Origin: Actinocorallia aurantiaca
GTDB taxonomy: Bacteria > Actinomycetota > Actinomycetes > Streptosporangiales > Streptosporangiaceae
Assembly: GCF_039533685.1 (NCBI RefSeq)
Contig: NZ_BAAATZ010000015.1
Span: 1-64,000 of the forward strand
Direction: 5' to 3'
Length of the DNA stretch: 64,000 nucleotides
Made by a program: the position numbers and the translations under genes. Position 1 is the stretch's first letter, and the number at the start of each line of letters is the position of its first letter. Positions 23,843-32,238 of this stretch are shown piece by piece. Under the pieces are notes generated by a model that saw only the letters and a list, made by a program, of their open reading frames with translations, was not told where the DNA came from and did no database searches.

Positions 23843-24901
23843 TCAGTCGAGGAGCCTGGCGAGCATGGCCGAGATCTCGGGGGCCACGGGCATGCCTCCG
23901 GCGTACCCCACGGTCTTCTCGGTCTCGCAAGGCTCGCGGGCGACATAGACGTGCTCGGTGCGGCCGGTGACGTCCGTCAGGTGGAGGGTGTCCAAAGCCG
24001 TGAGCGGCGGTCTTCCATACTCGCCGCAGCGGATTCGCTTCGGTTTCTTCCTGGTGTTCACGGCGGTTCGGACCGGCTCCAGACCGGTGCGGACGGCTTT
24101 CTGGGTGCGCAGGGTCAACTGTCCGTTTTTGTCGGCCGTGTAGCGGCAGGCGCGGACGACCGAGAGAGGCGATGGCAGCTTGGGCTCGTCCGAGACGGAC
24201 CACGCGTCGAAACCTCGGACGATGGGCGGGGCCGGATGCCGGAAGGTGTCCTCGCGCAGATCGATCTGGGTCGAAAGGCAGGCCGCAGGCTCGACCTCGG
24301 ACGGGTCGAGCGAGGTGTGCTCCGCACGCCACAGGCGGGCGAACTCACGGGTGAGCCGCGTCGCGCCCCGGCGGACCGCCCGGTAGGAGCTCACCTCTCC
24401 ACGGTTGAACTCGAACGATGCGACGACCCGCCGACCGTCCGGGTAGTGCAGCACCAGGTTCAGCTCCGGGAAACCGACCATGGTCGAGACCCCACCGGGT
24501 TCCGTCAGAGGGAGCGCGTCCATGATCTGCTGCAGTTCCTCCACACCTCGGACGATGCGCAGCCGCTCGAACCACGAAGATTTCTCGGGATCGAACGCCT
24601 GGCACAGCAGGGCGTGGTCGGCGCCTCTGGGAGCGAGGCTGCGGCTGTAGGCGGGCGCCGTCCGGTCGGGGTCAGGCCAGCCGTGCACGCCGGCGCCCTC
24701 GTACGGCTCGGCCGGACAACCCGACGCCTGGTAGTCGAGTGCCGGAATCCTGGGCTCGCCGGCCGGGCCGAAGGGCTTACGGGCCGGGACGGCCGCCTCG
24801 CGGATCGGGGCAGAGGGTTTCCGGGCCGGACTCACCGCACCGATCAGGCCGAGAACCATCAAGAGGACTCCGGCCATCGAGGCGACCCGTTTGGCCCGCA
24901 T
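23843..24901 (-). CDS. hypothetical exported or membrane-anchored protein
   Basis: Not recognised; 352 residues. The N-terminus MRAKRVASMAGVLLMVLGLI is a signal peptide or anchor, followed by a Pro/Ala/Lys-rich linker with three similar segments (SPARKPSAP, VPARKPFGP, PAGEPRIPA), then a ~290-residue domain with scattered Cys (GCPAEPY, LLCQAF, ACLST, RACRY, IRCGEYG, EPCETEK) that could form disulphides outside the cell. ATG 24901 has GAAAGG 8 bases upstream, while the GTG at 24910 has it too close. Convergent with the SDR gene. Confidence 0.6.
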   Translation of the reverse strand: MRAKRVASMAGVLLMVLGLIGAVSPARKPSAPIREAAVPARKPFGPAGEPRIPALDYQASGCPAEPYEGAGVHGWPDPDRTAPAYSRSLAPRGADHALLCQAFDPEKSSWFERLRIVRGVEELQQIMDALPLTEPGGVSTMVGFPELNLVLHYPDGRRVVASFEFNRGEVSSYRAVRRGATRLTREFARLWRAEHTSLDPSEVEPAACLSTQIDLREDTFRHPAPPIVRGFDAWSVSDEPKLPSPLSVVRACRYTADKNGQLTLRTQKAVRTGLEPVRTAVNTRKKPKRIRCGEYGRPPLTALDTLHLTDVTGRTEHVYVAREPCETEKTVGYAGGMPVAPEISAMLARLLD

Positions 24902-25006
24902 GAAGGGCACCTTTCAGCCGTCGAAGGAACCCGTGCTACGTCATGGGTCGCGTGATCATAACGTGGTGAATCCGCCGGATACCCCCTGATATCAGCGGCG
25001 CATCGG

Positions 25007-25582
25007 TCAGGTCGGCTTTCTGGAACGGCTTCTGAGGGCCAGGTCGAGGGTGTCCAGGGTCCAGGTCCAGGAGGCGTCGGCGTCGCGGGGGGTGTGGCGG
25101 AAGCCGCCTGCCATCTCCAGGCTCACGTAGCCGTGGAAGGCGCCGCCCAGGAAGCGCACGGCGTCGGTCTGGTCGGACTCCGGGAGGTCGTAGCCGCGCA
25201 GGATCGCCCGCATCATCTCCGAGTGCCGGGGGCCCGCGCCGGCGGCGGCGGTCTGCGGGTCGAGGTCGAAGCGGGCCGCGGTGTACCGGCCCGGGTGCTC
25301 CTTGGCGTAGTCGCGGTAGACGTCGGCGAAGGCCACCAGCGCGTCCTTGCCCGCGCGGCCGGCCAGCGCGGCGGTGGCCCTGTCCGCCATCTCCTCCAGG
25401 GCCAGCAGGGCCACCCGCACCTTCAGCTCTCTCGCGTTCTCGATGTGCGCGTACAGGTTCGGGTCCTTGACGCCCAGCCTGCGCGCGACCGCCGAGACCG
25501 TCAGGCCGTCGAAGCCGAGCTCGTCGGCCAGGTCCGCCGCCGTCCGGGTGATGCGTTCGACGGTGAGGCCCCTGCCCGCCAT
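25007..25582 (-). CDS. TetR/AcrR regulator (WHG-domain type)
   Basis: A 191-residue TetR regulator: HTH at ~8-55 (VERITRTAADLADELGFDGL, TVSAVARRLGVKDPNLYAHI), and a C-terminal domain of the WHG type with HPGRYTAARFDLDPQ and VRFLGGAFHGYVSLEMAGGF. It is divergent from the FBP-domain gene, and a perfect palindrome lies in the spacer of that gene's promoter, so it probably represses it. Confidence 0.9.
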   Translation of the reverse strand: MAGRGLTVERITRTAADLADELGFDGLTVSAVARRLGVKDPNLYAHIENARELKVRVALLALEEMADRATAALAGRAGKDALVAFADVYRDYAKEHPGRYTAARFDLDPQTAAAGAGPRHSEMMRAILRGYDLPESDQTDAVRFLGGAFHGYVSLEMAGGFRHTPRDADASWTWTLDTLDLALRSRSRKPT

Positions 25583-25613
25583 GGATCTCCCTCGATGTAA
25601 TCGAATAAAGGAT

Positions 25614-25642
25614 TTGCCTAATCATATTAGGCGAACTAGCCT
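25614..25642 (+). promoter_or_regulatory. promoter of the FBP-domain gene with TetR palindrome in the spacer
   Basis: TTGCCT (25614-25619), 17 bases, TAGCCT (25637-25642), ending 8 bases before the ATG (leaderless transcript predicted). A perfect palindrome with 7-bp arms, GCCTAAT-CAT-ATTAGGC, occupies 25616-25632 and overlaps the -35. Binding of the divergent TetR protein there would block the promoter. Confidence 0.7.
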
Positions 25643-25650
25643 CGCCGCAC

Positions 25651-26148
25651 ATGAGAGCCATCACCGAGAGCGATGTCCGCAGGTCGTTCGTCAACTGCTC
25701 CAAGGGCGAGGCCAAGCGGGTGAACGTCCCCAGGGACCTGGAGGAGCAGCCCTGGGACGAGCTCGACTTCCTCGGGTGGCGCGATCCCGGCGCCCCCGAC
25801 CGCGGCTACCTGGTCGTCGACCACGGCGACCGGCTCCTCGGGATCTCGCTTCGGGCCACGTCGGGGGGCTCGCGCGGCTTCACCGCGCGCAGCATGTGCT
25901 CGTTGTGCCTGACCACCCACACCAGCGGCGGCGTGGCCCTGATGACGGCGCGCCGCACCGGCGAGGCCGGACGGCAGGGCAACACGGTCGGGCAGTACCT
26001 GTGCACCGACCTGGCCTGCTCCCTCTACACCCGGGGCAGGAAGCAGACGGCCGTGGGCGGAGAACTCGCCGAGACCATCTCCGTGGACGAGAAGATCACC
26101 CGTATGCGGGCCAACCTGGCCGCCTTCATCGCCAAGGTGCTCGCATAG
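25651..26148 (+). CDS. FBP-domain protein (elongation factor G-binding, FusB-like zinc finger)
   Basis: A 165-residue protein of the FBP (fibronectin/EF-G-binding) C-terminal treble-clef family. The four-Cys zinc site is visible as CSLC (Cys83, Cys86) and C-x4-C (Cys118, Cys123). FusB-type relatives bind EF-G on the ribosome and release it from fusidic acid; actinobacterial members are short and of unproven function, so a role in translation or drug tolerance is inference. The gene lacks a Shine-Dalgarno site and has a -10 right before the ATG. Confidence 0.8.
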   Translation: MRAITESDVRRSFVNCSKGEAKRVNVPRDLEEQPWDELDFLGWRDPGAPDRGYLVVDHGDRLLGISLRATSGGSRGFTARSMCSLCLTTHTSGGVALMTARRTGEAGRQGNTVGQYLCTDLACSLYTRGRKQTAVGGELAETISVDEKITRMRANLAAFIAKVLA

Positions 26149-26207
26149 TCCGGATCGGCGGTTGAAACCGCGCTATGGTCCCCCACCGAGAGGCGGAGGT
26201 TCAGATC

Positions 26208-26744
26208 ATGTCGAGGTATATCGCTTTGCTGCGCGGCATCAACGTCGGCCGCAGCGCCCGGATCGGCATGGCGGCGCTGCGGGAGTCGTTCGCCGATCTG
26301 GGCCACACCGAGGTGAAGACGTATCTGCAGAGCGGGAACGTGCTCTTCGATTCCAGCCGCCCGCCCGAGGGCCTGGCCGAGGAACTCGAAACACGCGTCG
26401 CGGCGGATTTCGGCGTCCCCGCCCGGATCCTGCTGCGTACCGGGAACGACCTGGAGCGCGTCTTCACGGCCAACCCTTTTCTCGACCGCGAATCCGACCC
26501 GGCCAAGCTGCACGTCACCTTCCTCAGGGACGTGCCCGCGCCGGAGCGCGTGGACGGGCTGGTGAAGCCGCCCGGCGAGACCGCCGAGTTCTCGCTGGAA
26601 GGCCGGGAACTCCACCTTCACTACCCGGACGGATACGGGCGGACCAAGCTCGACAACGCCTTCATCGAACGCAGGCTCGGCGTGGTCGCGACCACCAGGA
26701 ACTGGAGGACGGTCACCGCGCTCCGCGGTCTCGCGTCCGGTTAG
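26208..26744 (+). CDS. DUF1697 family protein
   Basis: A 178-residue protein that starts MSRYIALLRGINVGRSARIG, the diagnostic opening of DUF1697, followed by LGHTEVKTYLQSGNVLF and the C-terminal YGRTKLDNAFIERRLGVVAT, then TRNWRTV block. The family is widespread and cytosolic, with no established activity. AGGCGGAGG lies before the ATG; the in-frame ATG at 26175 lacks a ribosome site. Follows the FBP-domain gene on the same strand after a 59-base gap. Confidence 0.9.
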   Translation: MSRYIALLRGINVGRSARIGMAALRESFADLGHTEVKTYLQSGNVLFDSSRPPEGLAEELETRVAADFGVPARILLRTGNDLERVFTANPFLDRESDPAKLHVTFLRDVPAPERVDGLVKPPGETAEFSLEGRELHLHYPDGYGRTKLDNAFIERRLGVVATTRNWRTVTALRGLASG

Positions 26745-26764
26745 CGGCCCGGTGGTTCAGGGCA

Positions 26765-27655
26765 TCACTCTCGGCGGATCAGGGTGACCAGGCCGGCCAG
26801 GCCCTCGTCGCCGTGGCCCTGGGCCACCCGGCGGCTCATCAGCTCCATGTAGGGGGTGAGAAGCCGGGGATCCACGGACTGGTCCTCCGCCGAGGCCAGG
26901 AGGGTGTCGTTGCCCGCCGTCATCATGGCGAGGTTGGAGGTGACGCCCTCGGTGTAGTCGCCGCTCGCCAGTTGGTCGGCGATCTCGTGGGCGCTGCCGG
27001 CCATGGCTCCGAGCCATTCCACGAGCAGGGAGGCGAGCTCCGCCCGGTCGAGGTCCTTCTCCTCGTGCACCAGGGCGAAAGCATGGGTGATGCCCGCGAA
27101 CATGCCGGTCATCGCGCTGAGCAGGGCGATGTCGTGCAACGCCGCGTGGCCCGCGTCCTCGCCGACGAACTTCGCTCCGGCGGGGACCTCCAGAAGCTCT
27201 CGGTGGCGTTCGAACAGCGCGCGGTCTCCGCTGTAGAGGATGTAGCCGCCGGTCTCCGGCCGGCCGATCATCGGGGGGACCGCCATGATCCCGCCGTCCA
27301 GGAGGCGCGCCCCGCGCTTCTCGGCCCACCGGGCGCGCCGCCGGGCCTGGGCGGGAGTGCTCGTGGTCAGGTTGACGAGGTCCTTGCCGAACAGGTCGGC
27401 GCCGTCCAGGACCTCGTCCACGGAGGCGTCGTCCAGCAGGCAGAGGATGACGGGGCCGTCCGCCGAGGCCACCGCCTCGGTCTGGGTGGCCGCCACCCGG
27501 GCGCCCTCTTCCGCCAGCGGTCCCGCCTTCTGCGGAGTGCGGTTCCAGACGGTCAGGGGATGCCCCGCGGCACGCCACGCGCGGGCGAGCGCGGTGCCCA
27601 TGTCGCCGAGGCCGAGGAGGGTGACGGGCGTCTTGTCAGCGGTGTCGGTGTCCAT
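26765..27655 (-). CDS. NAD(P)-binding oxidoreductase of the 3-hydroxyisobutyrate dehydrogenase / imine reductase type
   Basis: A 296-residue two-domain enzyme. The Rossmann motif VTLLGLGDMGTALARAW with WNRTPQKA indicates NADP(H) preference (Arg after the second strand). It keeps NLTTSTPAQA but has LDGGIMAVPPMIG in place of the usual Lys-containing motif, as in imine reductases. The all-alpha C-terminal domain is intact. ATG 27655 is chosen: an in-frame ATG at 27691 would place the start inside the probable HxlR operator. Divergent from, and likely controlled by, the HxlR gene. Confidence 0.85.
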   Translation of the reverse strand: MDTDTADKTPVTLLGLGDMGTALARAWRAAGHPLTVWNRTPQKAGPLAEEGARVAATQTEAVASADGPVILCLLDDASVDEVLDGADLFGKDLVNLTTSTPAQARRRARWAEKRGARLLDGGIMAVPPMIGRPETGGYILYSGDRALFERHRELLEVPAGAKFVGEDAGHAALHDIALLSAMTGMFAGITHAFALVHEEKDLDRAELASLLVEWLGAMAGSAHEIADQLASGDYTEGVTSNLAMMTAGNDTLLASAEDQSVDPRLLTPYMELMSRRVAQGHGDEGLAGLVTLIRRE

Positions 27656-27715
27656 GCCGATCAGCGTCGCCTGCGTCCCGACCATGATCAAGTACGCACC
27701 TTTTTGTCGGCGGCC

Positions 27716-27725
27716 ACTTTAAAGT
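27716..27725. promoter_or_regulatory. candidate HxlR operator, palindrome ACTTTAAAGT
   Basis: A perfect 10-bp palindrome directly before the hxlR-type ATG, in the otherwise GC-rich divergent promoter. A related pair, AAGTACGCAC (27690-27699) and AAGTAAGTGC (27722-27731), is in direct orientation. HxlR proteins bind short dyads of the AGTA/TACT type, so one of these is likely the site. Confidence 0.45.
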
Positions 27726-27731
27726 AAGTGC

Positions 27732-28091
27732 ATGAGCAGGAGGAACACCTACGTGTGCGGCATCGACGCGGCGATCGACGTGGTCGGGGGCAAATGGAAG
27801 GTGCTCATCCTGTGGGCGCTGGAGGCGTCCCCGCGCCGGTTCGGCGAGCTGCGGCGGGACATCCCCGGCATCACCGAGAAAGTCCTCACCTCGCACCTGC
27901 GGGAACTGGAGGCCGACGGCATCGTCTTCCGGGAGGAGGCGCTCGAGGGAGCGGTGCGCCGTGTCACCTACGCCCTCACCCCGCTCGGAGTCTCCCTCAA
28001 CGAGGCGCTGGCTCCGCTCGGCGACTGGGGAAGGAAGCATCTCCTCGGCGGGCAGAGCACACCCGGCGAGGCGCTCGACCGCTCACGCTGA
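27732..28091 (+). CDS. HxlR family transcriptional regulator
   Basis: A 119-residue winged-helix regulator with the full HxlR pattern: Cys near the N-terminus (YVCGIDAAIDVVGGKWKVLI), then LWALEASPRRFGELRRDIPG, ITEKVLTSHLRELEADGIVF and VTYALTPLGVSL. Cys9 could serve as a redox or aldehyde sensor, as in some family members. Divergent from the imine reductase-like gene; ends before a bidirectional terminator. Confidence 0.92.
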   Translation: MSRRNTYVCGIDAAIDVVGGKWKVLILWALEASPRRFGELRRDIPGITEKVLTSHLRELEADGIVFREEALEGAVRRVTYALTPLGVSLNEALAPLGDWGRKHLLGGQSTPGEALDRSR

Positions 28092-28112
28092 ACGGCCGGG
28101 ACGGGTGGAAGA

Positions 28113-28158
28113 GGCCCCGGGCTCGGAGCATCGGGGGGAAGTGCCCGAACCCGGGGCC
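28113..28158. terminator. bidirectional terminator hairpin
   Basis: Arms 28113-28126 and 28145-28158 pair over 14 bases with one mismatch, loop 18 bases, lying between two convergent genes. Confidence 0.65.
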
Positions 28159-28168
28159 GGCATGCGGG

Positions 28169-28819
28169 TCAGCTGGAGAGGGGGCAGCCGCCGGTGAGCT
28201 TTCCGAGGAAGGAGTTCGGGTCGTAGTAGTGCTCGACTTCGAGGAGGCGGAGGTCGTCGGCGACCTTGGCGACGCTGAGGCCGAACATCTCTATGACCTC
28301 GTTGGTGGGGGCGAAGCCCTTGTACTCGCCCTCGAAGGTGCCCCAGTGGCGCCATTTGAAGGCGATGACGGGCGGCGGGGAGAGGACTTCGAGGACTTCC
28401 CAGAAGAAGCCCATCGGGAAGGTCTTGAGAAAGACCTTGTGAGAGGACTCGAAGGATTCGGAGGCCGACGGGTAGAAGGGGCTGTCACCGATGAGGATGT
28501 TGTAGCTGCCCCTTTCCACGATGTCCGCGGATGACGCCCACTGGCCGCCGTTGGCGTTGGTGCGGAAGTGCTCGGTGACCATCGAGACCCAGGTGGCGGG
28601 GTCCTTCTTGTGCGAGACCTCCATTTCGAAGACCTGAACGATGCTCTCCACGATCGCTTCCAGCGATCCGGCCTCCAGCTGCTTCGTCCGCTGCGCCGGC
28701 ATGATCTCCTGCGAGTAGTGGTAGTCGGGCACGCCTTCGCGCCAGTCCTCGGGCGAGGCGGCGGCGATGACCGCGTCCCTTCCCTGCAGCCACAGCGGAG
28801 TCTCGGGAGTCGTCGTCAT
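28169..28819 (-). CDS. SnoaL-like / NTF2-fold protein
   Basis: A 216-residue protein whose C-terminal ~140 residues look like the cone-shaped SnoaL/NTF2 fold: VFEMEVSHKKDPATWVSMVT, FPMGFFWEVLEVLSPPPVIA, KWRHWGTFEGEYKGFAPTNE, VIEMFGLSVAKV and a final DPNSFLGKLTGG. SnoaL-like proteins include polyketide cyclases and ester cyclases, but many are uncharacterised. It stands alone; a specific reaction cannot be assigned. Confidence 0.65.
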   Translation of the reverse strand: MTTTPETPLWLQGRDAVIAAASPEDWREGVPDYHYSQEIMPAQRTKQLEAGSLEAIVESIVQVFEMEVSHKKDPATWVSMVTEHFRTNANGGQWASSADIVERGSYNILIGDSPFYPSASESFESSHKVFLKTFPMGFFWEVLEVLSPPPVIAFKWRHWGTFEGEYKGFAPTNEVIEMFGLSVAKVADDLRLLEVEHYYDPNSFLGKLTGGCPLSS

Positions 28820-28991
28820 ATCGGGGAAGCCCTCTCATGGAAGAAAAACTCACTTCGATAACAACAAAAGCGAGATTCACATGATCTTGCCGTGCTCTCC
28901 GCCGCGCCCGCCATAAGCCAAACCGCCCGCTTCTGGCCAATATGTTCCGGGCAACGCGTCATGCGGCACAGGAGGGGCCGGCCGGGATCCC

Positions 28992-28997
28992 TAGATT
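28992..28997 (+). promoter_or_regulatory. -10 element (TAGATT) of the gene at 29004
   Basis: TAGATT ends 6 bases before the ATG, so transcription should start at the start codon. No Shine-Dalgarno site precedes the ATG. The -35 is not obvious. The rest of 28820-28991 (divergent from the SnoaL-like gene) shows nothing else clear. Confidence 0.4.
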
Positions 28998-29003
28998 TCG
29001 ATC

Positions 29004-29612
29004 ATGGTCGTGCACTTTCAGTACGGGAACGGGATCTACCTGAGGTCGGCGCTGATCGCCCTGACGGAGTGGCTCGGGGGAAGCTACGCCGATTGGAGTC
29101 GGAAACAGGGAAACCCGCCCCTGTGGCGGCAGTTCTACGAAGTGGCGGACCGCTGCGAGGCGCGGTTCCGGACGCGTTCGGCCGACCGGGTGCTGACGCG
29201 GGCGATGGACGTCGCGAGGGAGAGCACTCCGTTCACCGTGGTGAGCGGACCGGATCCCGTTCCTTCGAGCGGCACCCGGAACCTGGTCAGCCGTTACGGG
29301 CTCACGCTCTCGTCCGGGAGGCCGCTGCGCTGGTACGCCGAGGACGGCCTCACCCCGCGGACCTTCCCCCATCTGGGCCTCGACGTCTCCTACGAGAGGA
29401 GCGGCGAGACGATGTTCTTCATCACCGGCCGGGACGGAGACCTGACGGGCAGGCACTACCTGGTCGTGGCCGACCCCTGGGCCGACCACGGAGCCGAGTT
29501 CGGAGAGCTCCTCGCCGCCGTGCTCTCCGGCGGGTTCGAGGTCGGCCCCACCGAGCCCGACGACCTCCGGCTCGACACCCTCGACGAGGCCATCGCAGCA
29601 GCCCGGACATGA
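29004..29612 (+). CDS. hypothetical protein, 202 residues
   Basis: Not recognised. A soluble protein without signal peptide or membrane segment. The N-terminus (MVVHFQYGNGIYLRSALIAL) looks amphipathic; the middle has aromatic and Arg-rich helices (SYADWSRKQGNPPLWRQFYE), and the C-terminus is acidic (ADPWADHGAEFGELLAAVLS, DDLRLDTLDEAIAA). ATG 29004 is at the predicted transcription start. Convergent with the TetR gene with 2 bases between stops. Confidence 0.6.
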   Translation: MVVHFQYGNGIYLRSALIALTEWLGGSYADWSRKQGNPPLWRQFYEVADRCEARFRTRSADRVLTRAMDVARESTPFTVVSGPDPVPSSGTRNLVSRYGLTLSSGRPLRWYAEDGLTPRTFPHLGLDVSYERSGETMFFITGRDGDLTGRHYLVVADPWADHGAEFGELLAAVLSGGFEVGPTEPDDLRLDTLDEAIAAART

Positions 29613-29614
29613 CC

Positions 29615-30232
29615 TCAGCCGTCGAGAGACGGCCCCACTGCGTCGGGTTTCAGCGCGGAGAGGAGGCGTTCGGCCTCCCGCACCAGGGTCGGGAGGGCTT
29701 CGGACGGAGAGGGGTGGCGGGCCAGGAGCATTCCGGCTTCGCAGAGGGCGCCGAAGAGCATGTGGGCCGAGACCGTCACGTCCGTCGTCGCCAGGCGGCC
29801 TTCGGCCCGGGCCGCTTCCAGGCCCGCCCTCAGGACGCGTAGGACGTGCGCGTATTCGATCTCGCGCACGGCTTCCCAGCCGAGGACGTGCGGAGCGTCG
29901 AGCAGGACGATCCGGCGGAACGAGGCGTCCAGGCAGTGCTCCAGGAACACCCGGATGCCTTGGTGGAGGGCCTGCCAGACATCCGGGTGTCCGGCGGCGA
30001 CCTCCTCCAAGCGGGCGGTGATCCTCTCCTGTTCCCGGATGAAGGCCGCTTCGAACAGATCTCTCTTGCTCGAGAAGTGGTGGTAGAGCGCGCCCTTGGT
30101 GACACCAGCCTCGGCCGCGACGGCGTCCAGGGACGTGGCCGGGTAACCGGCCCGGCCGAAGAGCGCGTGGGCGGCGGCCGACAGGGCCGTCGTGGTGGCT
30201 TCGGAGCGTTCGGCCTGGGTTCGTCGGGGCAT
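29615..30232 (-). CDS. TetR/AcrR family transcriptional regulator
   Basis: A 205-residue TetR regulator. HTH at ~8-58: ALSAAAHALFGRAGYPATSL, DAVAAEAGVTKGALYHHFSS, KRDLFEA. The C-terminal domain carries RRIVLLDAPHVLGW, typical of the TetR_C group near AcrR/BetI-like proteins. ATG 30232; the frame is open far upstream but overlaps the divergent gene. Divergent from the saccharopine dehydrogenase-like gene, with a perfect palindrome between them, so it probably represses that operon. Confidence 0.9.
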   Translation of the reverse strand: MPRRTQAERSEATTTALSAAAHALFGRAGYPATSLDAVAAEAGVTKGALYHHFSSKRDLFEAAFIREQERITARLEEVAAGHPDVWQALHQGIRVFLEHCLDASFRRIVLLDAPHVLGWEAVREIEYAHVLRVLRAGLEAARAEGRLATTDVTVSAHMLFGALCEAGMLLARHPSPSEALPTLVREAERLLSALKPDAVGPSLDG

Positions 30233-30255
30233 CTCTGGATTTTCTCCCTTGTTTC

Positions 30256-30270
30256 CATACCCAGGGTATG
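30256..30270. promoter_or_regulatory. candidate TetR operator CATACCC-A-GGGTATG
   Basis: A perfect inverted repeat with 7-bp arms around a single base, 24 bases upstream of the TetR start codon and 47 upstream of the divergent operon. This geometry is typical of TetR-family operators. Confidence 0.65.
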
Positions 30271-30316
30271 CAAGTGTTGATTCGAACACACGTACGAACC
30301 CGGGGAGGGGTGAAGC

Positions 30317-31300
30317 ATGAGGCGTTCGGTCATCGCGGTCTACGGGGCCACCGGTCACACGGGTCGGCTCGTCGTCGAGGAACTGCGGAAGCGGGGGTAT
30401 GAGCCGCTCTTGGCGGGACGGGACCCGGGACTGCCGCGTCCGGTCCGGGCGGACGATCCCGCGGCCGTCCGGGAGCTGGTGCGGGAAGCAGACGTGATCG
30501 TGCAGTGCGCGGGCCCGTTCTCCAAGACGGGGCGGGTCATCGCACGGACCGCCGCCGAGGTCGGGTGCCACTACGTCGACCACGCCGTGGAGTCGCATCA
30601 TGTGCGGTGGCTCTTCGACGAGCTGCAGGAGACGGCACGGCGTAACGGGGTCGCCATGGTCCCCGGGCTGAGCTTCTACGGAGGGCTCGGCGACCTGCTC
30701 GCCGGAGCCGTCACGGAGGGGATGGACGAGCTCGACGTGGTGACCATCGCGTATGCCGTCTCGGGATGGCGGATGACGACCGGGGCGAAGGACACGGCAG
30801 AGCAGCTCTTCGCCGAGACCGAGCGGATCACCTTCACCGATGGTGAGCAGCGAGTCGGATACGTCGAGCCGCGGAACGTCGTCTTCCCGTTCCCTCCTCC
30901 GGTCGGGCCCCGGACGATGATCGCGCCTCTGCCGTCCTGCGACGTCGTGCTGGCACAGCGGCATGTCCGGGCCCGGAACATCGAGGCCCAGCTCACCGCG
31001 CACACCTTCACCGAGGATCAGGTGTTCGTCAGCGAGGACGCCGCCCCGGAGGACCGCGCGCGGTCGGAGTTCATGGTGGCCGTTCAGGCGCTCGGGAAGA
31101 ACAGCGCCGCCGGCCGGATCGTCGGCGAGGATCTCTGGCTGGCCGGAGTGCACGCCTCTGTGGAAGGGGCCGTACGGCTCGCCGAAGGCGAGGTCGGAGC
31201 AGGTGTCCACAGCCCGGCCGAGGCGTTCGAGGCCGAGCCGTTCCTCCGGGTTCTGGAAGGGCTGGGAGCGTTCAGCCTTCGGCTGCCGGGGAGGGCCTGA
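30317..31300 (+). CDS. saccharopine dehydrogenase-like NAD(P)-binding protein (trans-acting enoyl reductase type)
   Basis: A 327-residue oxidoreductase. The N-terminal dinucleotide fold is VIAVYGATGHTGRLVVEELR, and residues ~60-110 contain CAGPFSKTGRVIARTAAEVG, CHYVDHA, which is characteristic of saccharopine dehydrogenase-like proteins related to trans-acting enoyl reductases. The catalytic lysine-pathway domain is not conserved, so a lipid- or polyketide-type reduction is more likely than lysine metabolism. Its stop overlaps the next start by 1 base (TGATG). Confidence 0.85.
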   Translation: MRRSVIAVYGATGHTGRLVVEELRKRGYEPLLAGRDPGLPRPVRADDPAAVRELVREADVIVQCAGPFSKTGRVIARTAAEVGCHYVDHAVESHHVRWLFDELQETARRNGVAMVPGLSFYGGLGDLLAGAVTEGMDELDVVTIAYAVSGWRMTTGAKDTAEQLFAETERITFTDGEQRVGYVEPRNVVFPFPPPVGPRTMIAPLPSCDVVLAQRHVRARNIEAQLTAHTFTEDQVFVSEDAAPEDRARSEFMVAVQALGKNSAAGRIVGEDLWLAGVHASVEGAVRLAEGEVGAGVHSPAEAFEAEPFLRVLEGLGAFSLRLPGRA

Positions 31301-32181
31301 TGTTCCTCGTTACGGGCGCGGCGGGCGGCGTCCAGGGTTCTACGGGACGGCTGGTCGCCGAGGCGCTGCTCGCCCAGGAGCAGCCTGTGCGGGCGTTCGT
31401 CCGCAGAGACGACGAACGTGCGGCACGTCTGCGCGAACTCGGAGCGGAAATCCACGTAGGAGATCTGCGTGAGATCAACGACGTACGGCCCGCGCTGGTC
31501 GGGGTGAGACGGGCGTTCTTCACCTACCCCGTCACGGGCGGCTTGCTGGACGCGACGGTCGTCTTCGCCGCAGCCGCGCGGGAGGAGAACGTCGAGCGGG
31601 TCGTCGAAGTGTCCCAGCTCGACGCGCGCATCGAGGCCCGCACGCCGCGGATGCGCCAGCACTGGCTGTCCGAGCAGGTCTTCGACTGGGCCGGAGTGGG
31701 CGCCGTCCATCTCAGGGCGGCCGTCTTCCACGAGAACCTGACGGTCCTGGCCGCGCTGTCCGGGTGGCGTGAGCTGGCCGTCCCGCTCGGGCCGCCGAGC
31801 ACGCGCGTGCCCCTGATCGCGGCAGAGGACGTCGCGCGGGTGGCGGTCGCGCTCCTCCTCTCCCCCGGAGCCGTCGAGCCCGTCGTGCACCTGACCGGCC
31901 AGATGCTCTCCGTCGGGGAGGTCGCCGAGGTGCTCCGGGAGGTCTGCGGACTGTCACTGGAGTACGTCGACGCCGATCCCGGGCAGTGGCGCCGTGACCT
32001 GCTGGCCGTGCTCGGCGACCCGCACACCGTGGAGCACCTGTCCGCGCTCTGGGAGATCTTCCGGACCACTCCCGAGCACCCGCTCTACCGGGTCACCGAG
32101 GCGATCGAGCGGCTCGGCGGCCGGCCGCCGGTCACCTACCGGGAGTTCCTCGCCCACCGGTCGGGACCAGCGGAGACGTGA
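31300..32181 (+). CDS. NmrA-like NAD(P)-binding protein
   Basis: A 293-residue atypical SDR of the NmrA group. The glycine motif GAAGGVQGSTGRLV has a small insertion relative to GxxGxxG; it is followed by VRAFVRRDDERAARLRELGA and VHLRAAVFHENLTVL. There is no YxxxK pair at the usual place, as in NmrA-like quinone reductases and redox sensors. Translationally coupled to the saccharopine dehydrogenase-like gene; likely in the same TetR-controlled operon. Confidence 0.85.
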   Translation: MFLVTGAAGGVQGSTGRLVAEALLAQEQPVRAFVRRDDERAARLRELGAEIHVGDLREINDVRPALVGVRRAFFTYPVTGGLLDATVVFAAAAREENVERVVEVSQLDARIEARTPRMRQHWLSEQVFDWAGVGAVHLRAAVFHENLTVLAALSGWRELAVPLGPPSTRVPLIAAEDVARVAVALLLSPGAVEPVVHLTGQMLSVGEVAEVLREVCGLSLEYVDADPGQWRRDLLAVLGDPHTVEHLSALWEIFRTTPEHPLYRVTEAIERLGGRPPVTYREFLAHRSGPAET

Positions 32182-32238
32182 CCGGGGAGGCCGTCCGGGG
32201 GGAGACAAATCGGGCAGTGACCTGTCACGCTATGCGCC

